Shown here: positions 46,138 to 56,183 of the stretch, in pieces
Position numbering within the stretch: the stretch's first letter is position 1
Layout: each line of letters starts with the position of its first letter
Source of the DNA: Alphaproteobacteria bacterium
Lineage (GTDB): Bacteria; Pseudomonadota; Alphaproteobacteria; UBA6615
Assembly (NCBI GenBank): GCA_021774575.1
Contig: JAJFIX010000037.1
Span: 1 to 64,000, forward strand
Length of the DNA: 64,000 nt
Direction: 5' to 3'
Translations under genes and position numbers: made by a program
Notes under the pieces: generated by a model
Databases searched by the model: none
Seen by the model: the letters and a program-made list of their open reading frames with translations, nothing else
Told to the model about the DNA's origin: nothing

Positions 46138-48192
46138 ATGACCAACTCCAAGACCGAACTTACCCGCACAATGTGTCCGATGAACTGCCATCCGACCATG
46201 TGCGGAATGTTGGCCGAAACCAGCAATGGTAAACTCGTTGGTGTTAGTGGCGACAAGGATAATCCCGATAGTCAGGGTTTCTTATGTGTCCGGGGGCAGG
46301 CTTCAGCAGAGATCATTGGTAATAACAAGCGCCTGTTGCATCCGATGATCCGCGAGCGGCGCGAAGAAGATGCCTGGCGCGAAGTAAGTTGGGATGAAGC
46401 GCTTGATTTCATCGCGGCCAAAATCAGTGCGGTTGGCCGCCTATCGACCGCTCTTTGGCCCGGTCACGGCAATATCGCCAACGGCTATGGCGTCTATACC
46501 GGTAGTCAGCTTCTGGCCCGGTTTGCCAATTTCTATGGCTGCCAGAATTGGAGCCCGGCAATGGTTTGTTGGGGTCTGGGTGGTTTTGGTTTGGGGCTGA
46601 CCGGCGCGCTGGAAACCAGCACAAAAGAGGATATGAGCGCCCATTCAAAATTTATTTTGCTTTGGGGGGCCAATCTAGCAAGCCAGCCCAATACGGCGCG
46701 CCACATTGCCATTGCCAAGAAAAATGGCGCCCGTATTGTCACCATCGATGTGCGCCATAGCGAAGCCGCTGCACTATCGGACGAAACGGTACTGATACGG
46801 CCCGGCACCGATGCCGCGCTGGCCCTGGCGATGATGAATGTCATTATTTCAAACCGAAACTATGACCGCGAATTTATCGCCCGCCACACAGTTGGGTTCG
46901 ACGAACTCAAAGCTCATGTCGCAAATTTTACACCCGAATGGGCCGCGGCAGAAACCGGTATTTCCGCAGCGCAAATTATCGCGCTGGCAAAATCTTATGC
47001 CGAGACATCCGCCGCGATGATTCTGGTCGGCGGCAGTTCTCTGCACAAAGGGCCCAATGGCTGGCACGCGGCACGGGCAATATCCTGCCTGCCGGCGCTG
47101 ACGGGAAAATATGGGCAACCCGGTGGCGGTCTCGGGCCGCGCCATGGCAGCATGTCTCACGGGGCCGGGCTGGGGGATATAACCGAGCCGGAGCGACGCC
47201 CATCGGGTGACTACATACCCAATCAGATGGAGGAAATGACGGCCTCCCTGGTCGATGGCCGGGTTCGGGCCTTGATGCTATTTGGCTGCAACATGCTGTC
47301 GTCTTTTTCCGATACGACGCGTCTTGCCGAAGGCTTGGACCGTGCTGAGTTGGTCGTGTGTCACGATTTATTCATGAATGAAACGTCCCGGCGTTTTGCC
47401 GATGTTGTGCTGCCGGGCACGGCCTGGCTTGAAGACGTGGGGGCCAAGCGCACCAACACACATGTCTATCTGATGGAACCTGCGCTGGCGCCGGAAGGCG
47501 CGGCGCGGCCGCTACAAGACGTGCTCCAGGGGCTTGCCGGGCGATTGGGGCTCGAAGGATATTATCCATGGTCATCACAAGAGGCGGTCATAGATGCGGT
47601 TCTCGATCACCCCTCGAATGGCCATGCTACGGTGGCTGTGATGCGTGCGGGTAGCGGCTATGCAGAACTCGATATCTCTCCTGTCTCCTATCCAACTCAT
47701 AAATTCCATACGCCTTCGGGAAAGATCGAGTTTGTCTCGGCTCGAGCGGTGGAAAATGGATTGCCCGCCTTGCCGGTTTATAAACCAGCTTCGGCCTCGA
47801 TTTCGACCGCTGAATATCCCTTGGTTTTATGCCAGGGGCGTACTTTGACGCATTTTCATTCCTTTTACGATCACGGTCAGGCCTTGCCGACCCTTGCCGC
47901 CCGCGACCCTATCGCTCGCCTCTGGATTTCTCCGGCGGACGCTGCCAGTCGGGAATTAGAAGACGGCGCCGATATTCGGATTTTTAACCAGCAGGGTGAA
48001 TTTTGGGCTCAGGCCCATGTCACCGAAAAAATACCGACCGGGGTCGTTTGGATCCGAGACGGTTGGACCGGGGCAAATAACGTCACCTCGGGAAAAGCCG
48101 TACTGGCGAGTAAAACCTTTGGTCTATTTCCGTTTACTTTCGGTCAGTCGAGTTTCGAGGCGCGGGTTGAGATCGCTGAGGTTGCTGCTTGA
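46138..48192 (+). CDS. molybdopterin-dependent oxidoreductase
   Basis: CPMNCHPTMCGMLAE...GFLCVRGQASAEI (Fe4S4 motif), LLWGANLASQPNTARHIAIAKKNGARIVTIDVR, FGCNMLSSFSDT, C-terminal molydop-binding domain. Confidence 0.92.
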   Translation: MTNSKTELTRTMCPMNCHPTMCGMLAETSNGKLVGVSGDKDNPDSQGFLCVRGQASAEIIGNNKRLLHPMIRERREEDAWREVSWDEALDFIAAKISAVGRLSTALWPGHGNIANGYGVYTGSQLLARFANFYGCQNWSPAMVCWGLGGFGLGLTGALETSTKEDMSAHSKFILLWGANLASQPNTARHIAIAKKNGARIVTIDVRHSEAAALSDETVLIRPGTDAALALAMMNVIISNRNYDREFIARHTVGFDELKAHVANFTPEWAAAETGISAAQIIALAKSYAETSAAMILVGGSSLHKGPNGWHAARAISCLPALTGKYGQPGGGLGPRHGSMSHGAGLGDITEPERRPSGDYIPNQMEEMTASLVDGRVRALMLFGCNMLSSFSDTTRLAEGLDRAELVVCHDLFMNETSRRFADVVLPGTAWLEDVGAKRTNTHVYLMEPALAPEGAARPLQDVLQGLAGRLGLEGYYPWSSQEAVIDAVLDHPSNGHATVAVMRAGSGYAELDISPVSYPTHKFHTPSGKIEFVSARAVENGLPALPVYKPASASISTAEYPLVLCQGRTLTHFHSFYDHGQALPTLAARDPIARLWISPADAASRELEDGADIRIFNQQGEFWAQAHVTEKIPTGVVWIRDGWTGANNVTSGKAVLASKTFGLFPFTFGQSSFEARVEIAEVAA

Positions 48193-48251
48193 AAACGGGA
48201 CTGCCCCCAGCCTACTCTCTGAAGAATAATAAATTGGAATAGGCGGGGTAG

Positions 48252-50315
48252 ATGAGATTTGCCTGCGATACCGGGGGGACTTTTACCGATCTGATCGTCG
48301 AAGACGGGAGCGGTAAGCTCTCCATGTATAAGGCGCCGACGACGCCCGAGGATCCGGTTGCCGGAGTGCTCGACGCGCTGGGCCTAGCCGCTATTGATTT
48401 CAAGATGGATCGTGCAGATTTTCTCGCCCATGGCACGATGCTGATTCATGGCACGACCCATGCAATTAACGCCATTGTTACCGGCAATACGGCAAAAACG
48501 GCGTTCCTGACAACTGCAGGGCACCCTGATATTTTGGTCTTGCGTGAGGCCGGTCGGATTGAACCGTTCAATTTTCACGTTCCTTATCCCGAACCCTATA
48601 TTCCGCGATCACTGACTTTCGAAATTCCCGAACGGGTCGGCAGCAATGGAAAAATTGTAGAGAAATTCGACGAGGCGGCGGTCCTGCGGGTAATCGCTAA
48701 ATTAAAGCGCGCCAAGATCGAGGCGGTCGCAGTCTGCCTGCTTTGGTCAATCGTCAATCCGGTCAATGAACGTAAAATTGGCCGACTACTTAAGAAACAT
48801 TTGCCCGGCGTGCCCTTTACCCTATCGCACCAGTTAAACCCGGCTCTACGGGAATATCGCCGGGCGTCCTCGGCGGCCATCGACGCGTCGTTAAAACCGC
48901 TCATGGCTCGTTATTTGGGCGGCCTGACCGAACGGTTGGGCGCGGCGGGGTTTGCCGGAAGAACGTTGGTGCTGACGTCTCAGGGCGGCATGGTCGATGC
49001 GAGGGATCTTGCCGAGCGGCCGATCCACGCGATCAATTCCGGCCCCTCCATGGCGCCGATTGCCGGGCGTCATTATTCCGGCGGTGAACGAAAAACTCCC
49101 AACGCCATTATCGCCGATACCGGCGGCACGACCTATGATGTCAGCTTGGTGCGGCGGGGGCGCATTCCCAAAACTCGCGAGACCTGGATCGGCCGACCCT
49201 ATCGGGGACATATGACCGGTTTTCCGTCGATAGACATTAAAAGTGTCGGCGCTGGCGGCGGTTCGATTGCTCATGTCGATGGGGGGGAGATTTTACACGT
49301 TGGCCCTGAGAGTGCCGGTGCAGTGCCGGGCCCGGTCTGCTATCGCAATGGCGGTGACCAACCAACATTGACCGATGCGTGCCTCGTCCTAGGTTATCTC
49401 GATCCGAATTTTTTCCTTGGCGGTTTGATGAAACTTGATGTCGCCGCAGCGCGGCGCGCCATTGAACAACAGGTGGCAAAGCCCCTGGGCCTGAATGTGA
49501 TGCAGGCGGCCTGGTCTGTGGTTGGGGTTGCGACGGAGAATATGGTTCAGGCTATTTCTGAAATAACGGTCAATCAGGGGATCGATCCGGCGGACGCCAT
49601 ATTGATTGGCGGCGGCGGCGCGGCGGGCTTGAATTCGGTTTTTATCGCTCGCCGTCTCGGTTGCCGTGAACTGGTCATTCCCGAGACCGGCGCTGCCTTG
49701 AGTGCCGCCGGGGCGATGATGTCCGACCTATCGAGCGACTATCGCGCCATGTTCTTTACCAGCTCTGCCGACTGGGATGAGGCGGGGGTGAATGCGATCC
49801 TGAAGGACCTGGAGGCATCGTGTAAAGAATTTGCGACGGGGCCGGGAGAGGGGGCGCAAACGACCAAAATCGAATTTTCAGTCGAAGCTCGCTATGCCGG
49901 TCAAGTCTGGGAGATCGACGTGCCGCTGCGTAAGTCTCGGTTGCGCGGAAAGGCCGCCCTCGTTGCCTTGATCGCTGATTTTCATGACGCCCATGAAGAG
50001 GTTTTTGCCGTTCGCGATGATGGCTCTGTGGTTGAATTTGTCGGCTGGACAGCCTCTGTCCGGTGTCGCCTGGGGTCTGGAAGGGCGGGCCGGGTCAGGC
50101 ACAGTGCAGCCGAAGATATCGTGCTTGGAAAACGTAAGGTCTATTTCGAAAATCATGGTCGGGTCGACACACCTATTCATTCCTTGCAATCGCTAAAAAC
50201 CGGCCAGCGGAAAAAGGGCCCGGCAATTATTGAAACACCCTTCACCACAATCGTCGTCGACCCCGGCGCAAGCTTCCTGCTGGCGCGCTTGGGCAGCGTC
50301 CATATCACTGCGTGA
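48252..50315 (+). CDS. hydantoinase/oxoprolinase family protein, A-type subunit
   Basis: MRFACDTGGTFTDLIVEDG, HGTTHAINAIV, VGAGGGSIAHVDGGEILHVGPESAGAVPGPVCY. Confidence 0.93.
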   Translation: MRFACDTGGTFTDLIVEDGSGKLSMYKAPTTPEDPVAGVLDALGLAAIDFKMDRADFLAHGTMLIHGTTHAINAIVTGNTAKTAFLTTAGHPDILVLREAGRIEPFNFHVPYPEPYIPRSLTFEIPERVGSNGKIVEKFDEAAVLRVIAKLKRAKIEAVAVCLLWSIVNPVNERKIGRLLKKHLPGVPFTLSHQLNPALREYRRASSAAIDASLKPLMARYLGGLTERLGAAGFAGRTLVLTSQGGMVDARDLAERPIHAINSGPSMAPIAGRHYSGGERKTPNAIIADTGGTTYDVSLVRRGRIPKTRETWIGRPYRGHMTGFPSIDIKSVGAGGGSIAHVDGGEILHVGPESAGAVPGPVCYRNGGDQPTLTDACLVLGYLDPNFFLGGLMKLDVAAARRAIEQQVAKPLGLNVMQAAWSVVGVATENMVQAISEITVNQGIDPADAILIGGGGAAGLNSVFIARRLGCRELVIPETGAALSAAGAMMSDLSSDYRAMFFTSSADWDEAGVNAILKDLEASCKEFATGPGEGAQTTKIEFSVEARYAGQVWEIDVPLRKSRLRGKAALVALIADFHDAHEEVFAVRDDGSVVEFVGWTASVRCRLGSGRAGRVRHSAAEDIVLGKRKVYFENHGRVDTPIHSLQSLKTGQRKKGPAIIETPFTTIVVDPGASFLLARLGSVHITA

Positions 50316-50327
50316 GAGGGGGGTGAC

Positions 50328-52115
50328 ATGAAATCCACAAAACCGAAAAAACTCGATGGCGCCAAGCTGGCTATTTTGGCCAATCGGTTTGGCGGAATTT
50401 GTTCCAAGATGGGAAATACTTTGCTGCGCACTGGCCGGTCCGGGGTGCTCAATCGGGCGAAAGATTTTTCCTGCTGCATTGTCACGCGCGACTGCGAGTT
50501 ACTGCATGCCGAAGAAAGCCTGCCCATTCATGTTTTATCCGGTCCCGATTTGATGGCGCGATCGATGCACGAATTTCATCCTGTGCTCAAAAGGGGTGAC
50601 GTTTTTTTGCATAACTCGCCCTATCATGGGGATTCGCATCCGGCCGATCATACCCTCTTAATGCCGGTCATCGATAAAGCCGGGGTCCATCATTTCACCC
50701 TGCTGGCTAAGGCGCACCAGGCCGATATTGGCAACTCAATTCCCACCACCTATCACGGGACGGCGCGGGATGTTTATGAAGAAGGTGCGTTGATTTTTCC
50801 GGCGGTTAAGGTGGTGGAAAATTACCAAATTAACGAGGATATCGTTCGCATGTGCCGGATGCGGATCCGTGTTCCCGACCAATGGTACGGCGATTTTCTC
50901 GCCATGTTGGGGGCGGCGTTTATCGGCGAGAGAGAGGTGCTGGCCTTGGGCGGCGAGATCGGCTGGGCGACCCTGCACGGCTTTACCGATCAATGGTTCG
51001 ACTATTCCGAACGGCGCATGGTCGCGGCGATCAAGGCGATGCCTGCGGGCAAAGGTGTTGGAAAATCGACCCATGATGCAATTCCCGGCACGCCGCCCGA
51101 TGGCATCACCATCACCTCGAAGGTAAAAGTCGACGCGAAGAAAGCGCTGATCAGTGTCGATTTGCGGGACAATCCCGACCAGCTCAATTGCGGTCTGAAT
51201 GTATCGGAGGCTTGCACCCGAACCTCGGCGATGATCGGGGTGTTTAATTCCGTCGATCCGTCGGTGCCGAAAAACGCCGGCGCCTTCCGGCGCATTGAAT
51301 TGCAATTGAAAGACGGTGGCGTGGTCGGCGTGCCGCGCCATCCGATTAGCTGTTCTGCCGCAACCACCAACCTTGCCGACCGTGTCCAGAACGCGACTCA
51401 ACTCGCTCTGGCCGCTATCGCCGATCCCCTCGGCATGGGCGAAATCGGCTGTTTTTGCCCGCCATCGACCTCGGTTGTTTCCGGGGTCGATCCCCGCAAT
51501 GGCCAACCTTATGTCAATCAATTGTTTCTCGGCCATACCGCGGGTGCGGCCGTCGCCTATCAGGATGCCTGGATGACGATGCTGCATGCGGGCAATGGCG
51601 GCATGTGCTTTATCGACAGTGTGGAGCTTGATGAGGTTTACACACCGATCATCGTCAAAACCCGGCGCCTGATCCCAAACAGCGAAGGCGCGGGCCGCTT
51701 TCGCGGTGCACCGGGTATTGAGGTTGAACTCGGCCCGGTCGATTGCCGCATGGAGGTTGGCTTTGTCGCCGATGGCAATATCAACCGCCCGAGAGGCGCG
51801 CGGGGCGCCGGAGATGCCGCCCGGTCGGACCAGTTTCGCCGCAAGAAAAACGGCAAGCTGGAGCGGCTCGCGCAATGTTCGCAAGTTTGGATTGAGGACG
51901 GCGAGATGCTGATCTCCATCGCTTGTGGCGGCGGGGGTTACGGCGATCCAACAACCCGTGATCCCAACCGCGTTGGCCGCGACGTCGGCGAAGGCATTGT
52001 CGGCGTGGCCCGGGCCAGGGACGTCTATGCTGTTGCGGTATCAAAAAACGGCACGCTAGACACAAAAAAAACACGGGATTTGCGACGAAAAAAATCAAAG
52101 GAGAAAATGATATGA
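50328..52115 (+). CDS. hydantoinase/oxoprolinase family protein, B-type subunit
   Basis: GDVFLHNSPYHGDSHPADHTLLMPV, HQADIGNSIPTTYHGTARDVYEEGALIFP, GAGRFRGAPGIEVELGP, GGGGYGDP. Confidence 0.92.
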   Translation: MKSTKPKKLDGAKLAILANRFGGICSKMGNTLLRTGRSGVLNRAKDFSCCIVTRDCELLHAEESLPIHVLSGPDLMARSMHEFHPVLKRGDVFLHNSPYHGDSHPADHTLLMPVIDKAGVHHFTLLAKAHQADIGNSIPTTYHGTARDVYEEGALIFPAVKVVENYQINEDIVRMCRMRIRVPDQWYGDFLAMLGAAFIGEREVLALGGEIGWATLHGFTDQWFDYSERRMVAAIKAMPAGKGVGKSTHDAIPGTPPDGITITSKVKVDAKKALISVDLRDNPDQLNCGLNVSEACTRTSAMIGVFNSVDPSVPKNAGAFRRIELQLKDGGVVGVPRHPISCSAATTNLADRVQNATQLALAAIADPLGMGEIGCFCPPSTSVVSGVDPRNGQPYVNQLFLGHTAGAAVAYQDAWMTMLHAGNGGMCFIDSVELDEVYTPIIVKTRRLIPNSEGAGRFRGAPGIEVELGPVDCRMEVGFVADGNINRPRGARGAGDAARSDQFRRKKNGKLERLAQCSQVWIEDGEMLISIACGGGGYGDPTTRDPNRVGRDVGEGIVGVARARDVYAVAVSKNGTLDTKKTRDLRRKKSKEKMI

Positions 52116-52873
52116 GATTGAAAGATAAAGTGGCGATTGTCACCGGGTCGTCAATGGGGATCGGCGAAGCCATCGCCAAACGGTTTGCCAAGGAAGGCGC
52201 GACGGTCGCTATCAACTATTTCAAGAGTCCCGACGCCGCTGACGCTGTTGTCGCGGCGATTGAGGCCGAGGGCGGAAAGGCCAAGGCCTATAAAGCCGAT
52301 GTCTCGAAGGTCGCCGAAATCGAGCGATTCGCTAAAGAGGTGATTGATGATTTCGGTGGCGTTGATATTCTGGTCAATAATGCAGGGGTATTTCGCACCG
52401 TTTCGGTGTTGGAAACAACCGAGGAGATCTGGGACGAACAGCTGGACCTCAATCTTCGAGGCTATTTCTTTTTTGTCAAAACCCTGGTCCCACATTGGCG
52501 GCAAACGGGCGGCGGCAAGGTGATCAATATTTCCTCGATTGCCGGCACCGGCGCTTTTCCAAATTGCCCCGCCTATTGCGCCGCCAAGGGAGGCGTCGTC
52601 AATGTGACCCGGGCTCTGGCCGCCGAGCTCGGCAAGGAAAACATCAACGTCAATTCGATCGCACCGGGCAATGTCGCCACGCCGCTCAATGCCCATGTCC
52701 GGGGGCCCGGCAACGAAGAGTATGTCAAACTGATGGAGACTTTCACCCCGACCGGTATCGCCTTCTTAAAACCCGAAGACATGACCGGAACGGCCGTATT
52801 TCTCGCCTCCCAAGACAGTAATCTTATTCACGGGGAAACAATTATTGTCGATGGCGGGTGGTCTGTTTGGTAA
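52112..52873 (+). CDS. SDR family oxidoreductase
   Basis: VAIVTGSSMGIGEAIAKRFAKEGATVAINYF, VNNAGVF, YCAAKGG, IIVDGGWSVW; ATGA coupling with the HyuB-like gene. Confidence 0.92.
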   Translation: MRLKDKVAIVTGSSMGIGEAIAKRFAKEGATVAINYFKSPDAADAVVAAIEAEGGKAKAYKADVSKVAEIERFAKEVIDDFGGVDILVNNAGVFRTVSVLETTEEIWDEQLDLNLRGYFFFVKTLVPHWRQTGGGKVINISSIAGTGAFPNCPAYCAAKGGVVNVTRALAAELGKENINVNSIAPGNVATPLNAHVRGPGNEEYVKLMETFTPTGIAFLKPEDMTGTAVFLASQDSNLIHGETIIVDGGWSVW

Positions 52874-52930
52874 TAAAACAAATAGATGGTGCGTCCTGCA
52901 TATATTCTTTCTGGCAGGAGGAGCAAAGGT

Positions 52931-53536
52931 TTGGATACAAAGACAATTGAGGCGCGTGTCGACAGCATGCTCGCCGTCAATAAAAATAATATGTCGAGAA
53001 AAGAGTATTTGTATTTTGCGGATGGGCTGAATGCGGCGACCCCGTGCAACTGCCTGATATTTGGCTGCGGCATGGATAGTGGGTTATGGCGGGATATTAA
53101 TGTCGGCGGGAGGACGATTTTTCTCGAAAACAATTCAGGCTGGCTGGATAAGACGATCGATGAATATGGTATTGAGGGGTACAGCGTCAAATATTCGACG
53201 ATGCGCGTCGACTGGGCGAACCTCCTCGGGAGCTTCGCCCTTGGCGAGATGCCGTATAGCTTGAAATTACCCGAGCTGGTCGACGAAATCGACTGGGACA
53301 TTATTCTTGTTGACGGGCCAATGGGCCATCAAGATAACGTGCCGGGCAGGATGGAGAGCATCTACGCGGCGTTCGAGACGTCAAGACGGTGTGCCGGCGG
53401 TGAAATCTATATCCATGATTGCCATCGCCCAGTGGAAGCCGTCTACGGAGATTTCTTTTTTGGGCGAGATTGCTTGGTCGAACAGATTTATCATTTACGC
53501 CATTACCGCCCAAAAGTATCCCCGGCCACTCCCTGA
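52931..53536 (+). CDS. DUF579/glucuronoxylan 4-O-methyltransferase-like protein
   Basis: NCLIFGCGMDSGLWRDINVGGRTIFLENNSGWLDK, DWDIILVDGPMGHQDNVPGRMESIYAAFETSRR, GEIYIHDCHRPVEAVYGDFFF. Pattern resembles plant GXMT/IRX15-family blocks. TTG start after ggcaggaggag fits better than ATG 52886. Confidence 0.65.
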   Translation: MDTKTIEARVDSMLAVNKNNMSRKEYLYFADGLNAATPCNCLIFGCGMDSGLWRDINVGGRTIFLENNSGWLDKTIDEYGIEGYSVKYSTMRVDWANLLGSFALGEMPYSLKLPELVDEIDWDIILVDGPMGHQDNVPGRMESIYAAFETSRRCAGGEIYIHDCHRPVEAVYGDFFFGRDCLVEQIYHLRHYRPKVSPATP

Positions 53537-53581
53537 AAATGTAGCGCCTTGGCCACTGTGATGGCGGCACCGCCGCACTGT

Positions 53582-54049
53582 TCATACGTTTTGCCGACGA
53601 TATTCCCCAATATCTCGATATTCGACAAGTTCGATATAATTGCCTTCGGGATCTTGGGTGAAACAGAGATAAACACCGTCGCGGATTTCCATTTTTTTCG
53701 GCCCGGAGCGTAAGGGAGCACCGGCCTTCACAAGCTCGTCGATCATCGCGTCGAGATCGTCGATGATGAAGGTGAGGAAGACTAGCCCCCGCCGGTCGAG
53801 AACAAAATCGGCGTGCGAGGGCGCTATGGATATCTCGTTGGGCCTGACCAACTTGATCCGTTCGCCGGTGCTTAGCTGCAACCTGACAATTTGATATCCC
53901 GTCGCACAGAAACCCGCCGGCGTCGATTTTTCCGCCGAAACATCATTGGTCGTGACATAGATTGCGCCGAGGATGTTGCGATAAAAATCCACCATTTCAG
54001 GCAAATTTTCGACGCAAATCCCAACTTCGAGGGGGGCAACTAGTTTCAT
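53582..54049 (-). CDS. VOC (glyoxalase) family protein
   Basis: LEVGICVENLPEMVDFYRNILGAIYV...LVFLTFIIDDLDAMIDELVKAGAPLRSGPKKMEIRDGVYLCFTQDPEGNYIELVEY. Confidence 0.9.
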   Translation of the reverse strand: MKLVAPLEVGICVENLPEMVDFYRNILGAIYVTTNDVSAEKSTPAGFCATGYQIVRLQLSTGERIKLVRPNEISIAPSHADFVLDRRGLVFLTFIIDDLDAMIDELVKAGAPLRSGPKKMEIRDGVYLCFTQDPEGNYIELVEYRDIGEYRRQNV

Positions 54050-54147
54050 TTCGGGGCCCTACTATGTTGTGGTCACCGCGTGACCGGCGTTTGCTTTGCC
54101 GCCCGAACTCGGGTTCAATAGCCCGACCATTACATGAAAGGCAACAC

Positions 54148-54777
54148 ATGAGCGAGCCCCAGTCGTCGGCCTATCCGGGCGCCTTTGCGCCGCGCACCCG
54201 CTGGGTGCTGATTTTCGTGCTGGCCTATGTCGGCGCGGCCATAGGGGCTGCGATCTATGCGCTGAACCTAGAGTTCATCTTTTACAGTCTGGCCGTTGTT
54301 TTGATCATCGCCCTGGTCGGCTATATGGATACCCGGGTGCGGTTCGGCCAATTGGCGCTGTGGGGGCTGGCACTATGGGGCCTGGCCCATCTTGCCGGCG
54401 GCCAGGTGCCGATCCCAATGGCCGTGACCGAGCCCGATAAATCCCCCGTCCTCTATAATTTGCGCCTGCTGCCTTGGTTGCCGAAATATGACCAGATCAT
54501 TCACGCCTATGGGTTTGCCATGAGCGTCTTGGTTGCCCATGAAGCGATGAGCGCCCATTTCGGCCGGGTCCTTCGTGTCGGCTGGGCGATCGGCGCGGTT
54601 TTATTCCTGGTCGGTCTGGGCCTTGGAGCGGTCAATGAAATTATTGAATTCGTGGCCGTGCTCGCCGTGCCCGAAACAAATGTCGGCGGCTATGTGAATA
54701 CCGGCTGGGACCTGGTGAGCAACGGCGTCGGCGCCCTGGCCGCCGTCTTACTCCTGCGCTGGCGAAACGCGAGTTAA
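54148..54777 (+). CDS. integral membrane protein, DUF2238/YjdF-like
   Basis: YDQIIHAYGFAMSVLVAHEAMSAHFG...GLGAVNEIIEFVAVLAVPETNVGGYVNTGWDLVSNGVGALAAVLLL. Confidence 0.7.
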   Translation: MSEPQSSAYPGAFAPRTRWVLIFVLAYVGAAIGAAIYALNLEFIFYSLAVVLIIALVGYMDTRVRFGQLALWGLALWGLAHLAGGQVPIPMAVTEPDKSPVLYNLRLLPWLPKYDQIIHAYGFAMSVLVAHEAMSAHFGRVLRVGWAIGAVLFLVGLGLGAVNEIIEFVAVLAVPETNVGGYVNTGWDLVSNGVGALAAVLLLRWRNAS

Positions 54778-54805
54778 ATTATCTTTTGGGGAAGGGGCGA
54801 GACCG

Positions 54806-55999
54806 ATGAGTGAGCGGCCGATCTTGATCGCCGGTGGCGGTATCGGCGGCTTTGCCGCCGCCCTTGCCCTCAGCCGCCAGGGGTATCCGGTTCACCTTTT
54901 TGAACAGGCGAGCGAATTTGGCGAGGTCGGGGCCGGCATTCAAATTGGCCCCAACGCCTTTAAAATGTTCGACACCCTTAATCTCACCGAGGCCATCAAC
55001 GATGTCGCGGTGTTCCCCGATGCGCTGATTATGCGCGACGCCCTCGATGGCCACGAAATCGTCAACGTGCCGGTTGGGTCGAAAGCATTCCGCGACCGGT
55101 TCAAATATCCCTATGGCGTCATCTATCGACCCGATCTGCACCAGGCGCTGATCCGCGCCTGCAAGGACGACCCCCTGGTCACAACCAGCGTTAACCAGGA
55201 AATTACCGCCTACGAGGATGATGGCGAGACCGTGCGCGCCATCACCAAAGACGGAACCACCCACGAAGGCGCGGCATTGATCGGCGCCGACGGCCTATGG
55301 TCCGGCATACGCCGGCAACTTGTCGGCGACGGCAAGCCGCGCGTGTCGGGCCATATTGCCTATCGCGCCGTCTTGCCAACGCAAGACGTGCCGGAAAATA
55401 TCCGCGACAATAATGTCGTCCTATGGGCCGGACCACGCACCCACTTGGTGCACTACCCCTTGCACCGGGGCGATATTTTCAATCTCGTCGCCGTCTTTCA
55501 TAGCGACCGCTACGAAGAAGGCTGGGATAGCTTCGGCGATTCCGCCGAGCTAGCGACGCGTTTTGCCGGCGAACATGAAGACGTCTTGGCGATGCTGTCC
55601 AAGATCGAAAGCTGGCGCATGTGGGTTTTATGCGACCGCGACCCAATCCGCGATTGGAGCCGAGGTCGAGTGACACTGCTCGGCGACGCCGCCCACCCAA
55701 TGCTGCAATATCTCGCCCAAGGCGCCTGCATGGCGATCGAGGACGGCGTGTGCCTCGCCGCTCAATTGACGGCCCATAAGGGAAATTTCGCCGCCGCATT
55801 TTTAGCCTACCAGCAGGCCCGCTATCTACGTACCGCACGGGTGCAGCTCACCGCACGGCTTTACGGCGACATATACCACGCCGCCGACGCCACCGCCGAC
55901 CTCCGCGACCAGATGCTGCGCGGTCTCGACCCATCAAAGCCCGGCGAGGGGATGGCCTGGCTCTACGAGGGGATAGATGACGCGGGCATGCCTCTGTGA
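54806..55999 (+). CDS. FAD-dependent aromatic monooxygenase (3-hydroxybenzoate 6-hydroxylase/salicylate hydroxylase family)
   Basis: ILIAGGGIGGFAAALALSRQGYPVHLFEQASEFGEVGAGIQIGPNA; ALIGADGLWSGIRRQL; GRVTLLGDAAHPMLQYLAQGACMAIEDG. Confidence 0.93.
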   Translation: MSERPILIAGGGIGGFAAALALSRQGYPVHLFEQASEFGEVGAGIQIGPNAFKMFDTLNLTEAINDVAVFPDALIMRDALDGHEIVNVPVGSKAFRDRFKYPYGVIYRPDLHQALIRACKDDPLVTTSVNQEITAYEDDGETVRAITKDGTTHEGAALIGADGLWSGIRRQLVGDGKPRVSGHIAYRAVLPTQDVPENIRDNNVVLWAGPRTHLVHYPLHRGDIFNLVAVFHSDRYEEGWDSFGDSAELATRFAGEHEDVLAMLSKIESWRMWVLCDRDPIRDWSRGRVTLLGDAAHPMLQYLAQGACMAIEDGVCLAAQLTAHKGNFAAAFLAYQQARYLRTARVQLTARLYGDIYHAADATADLRDQMLRGLDPSKPGEGMAWLYEGIDDAGMPL

Positions 56000-56183
56000 G
56001 GTAGATAAAAAAGGTAATGGTAAGGTAAAAAATATGATTATATTAATAATTGTTAATATAGAATATGTAATAAAATATTATTAGGAGTTTAAATTTTGTT
56101 AAGTTCTATGTATTCTGTGCGAATATTTGATGGATTTTGAAATCGAATCCAGTTTTTTTAGTTTGTATCCATAGGAGTATGTA

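Noticed and set aside
50736-51884. 382-aa minus-strand ORF
   Set aside because: Antisense to the HyuB-like gene, which carries clear family motifs.
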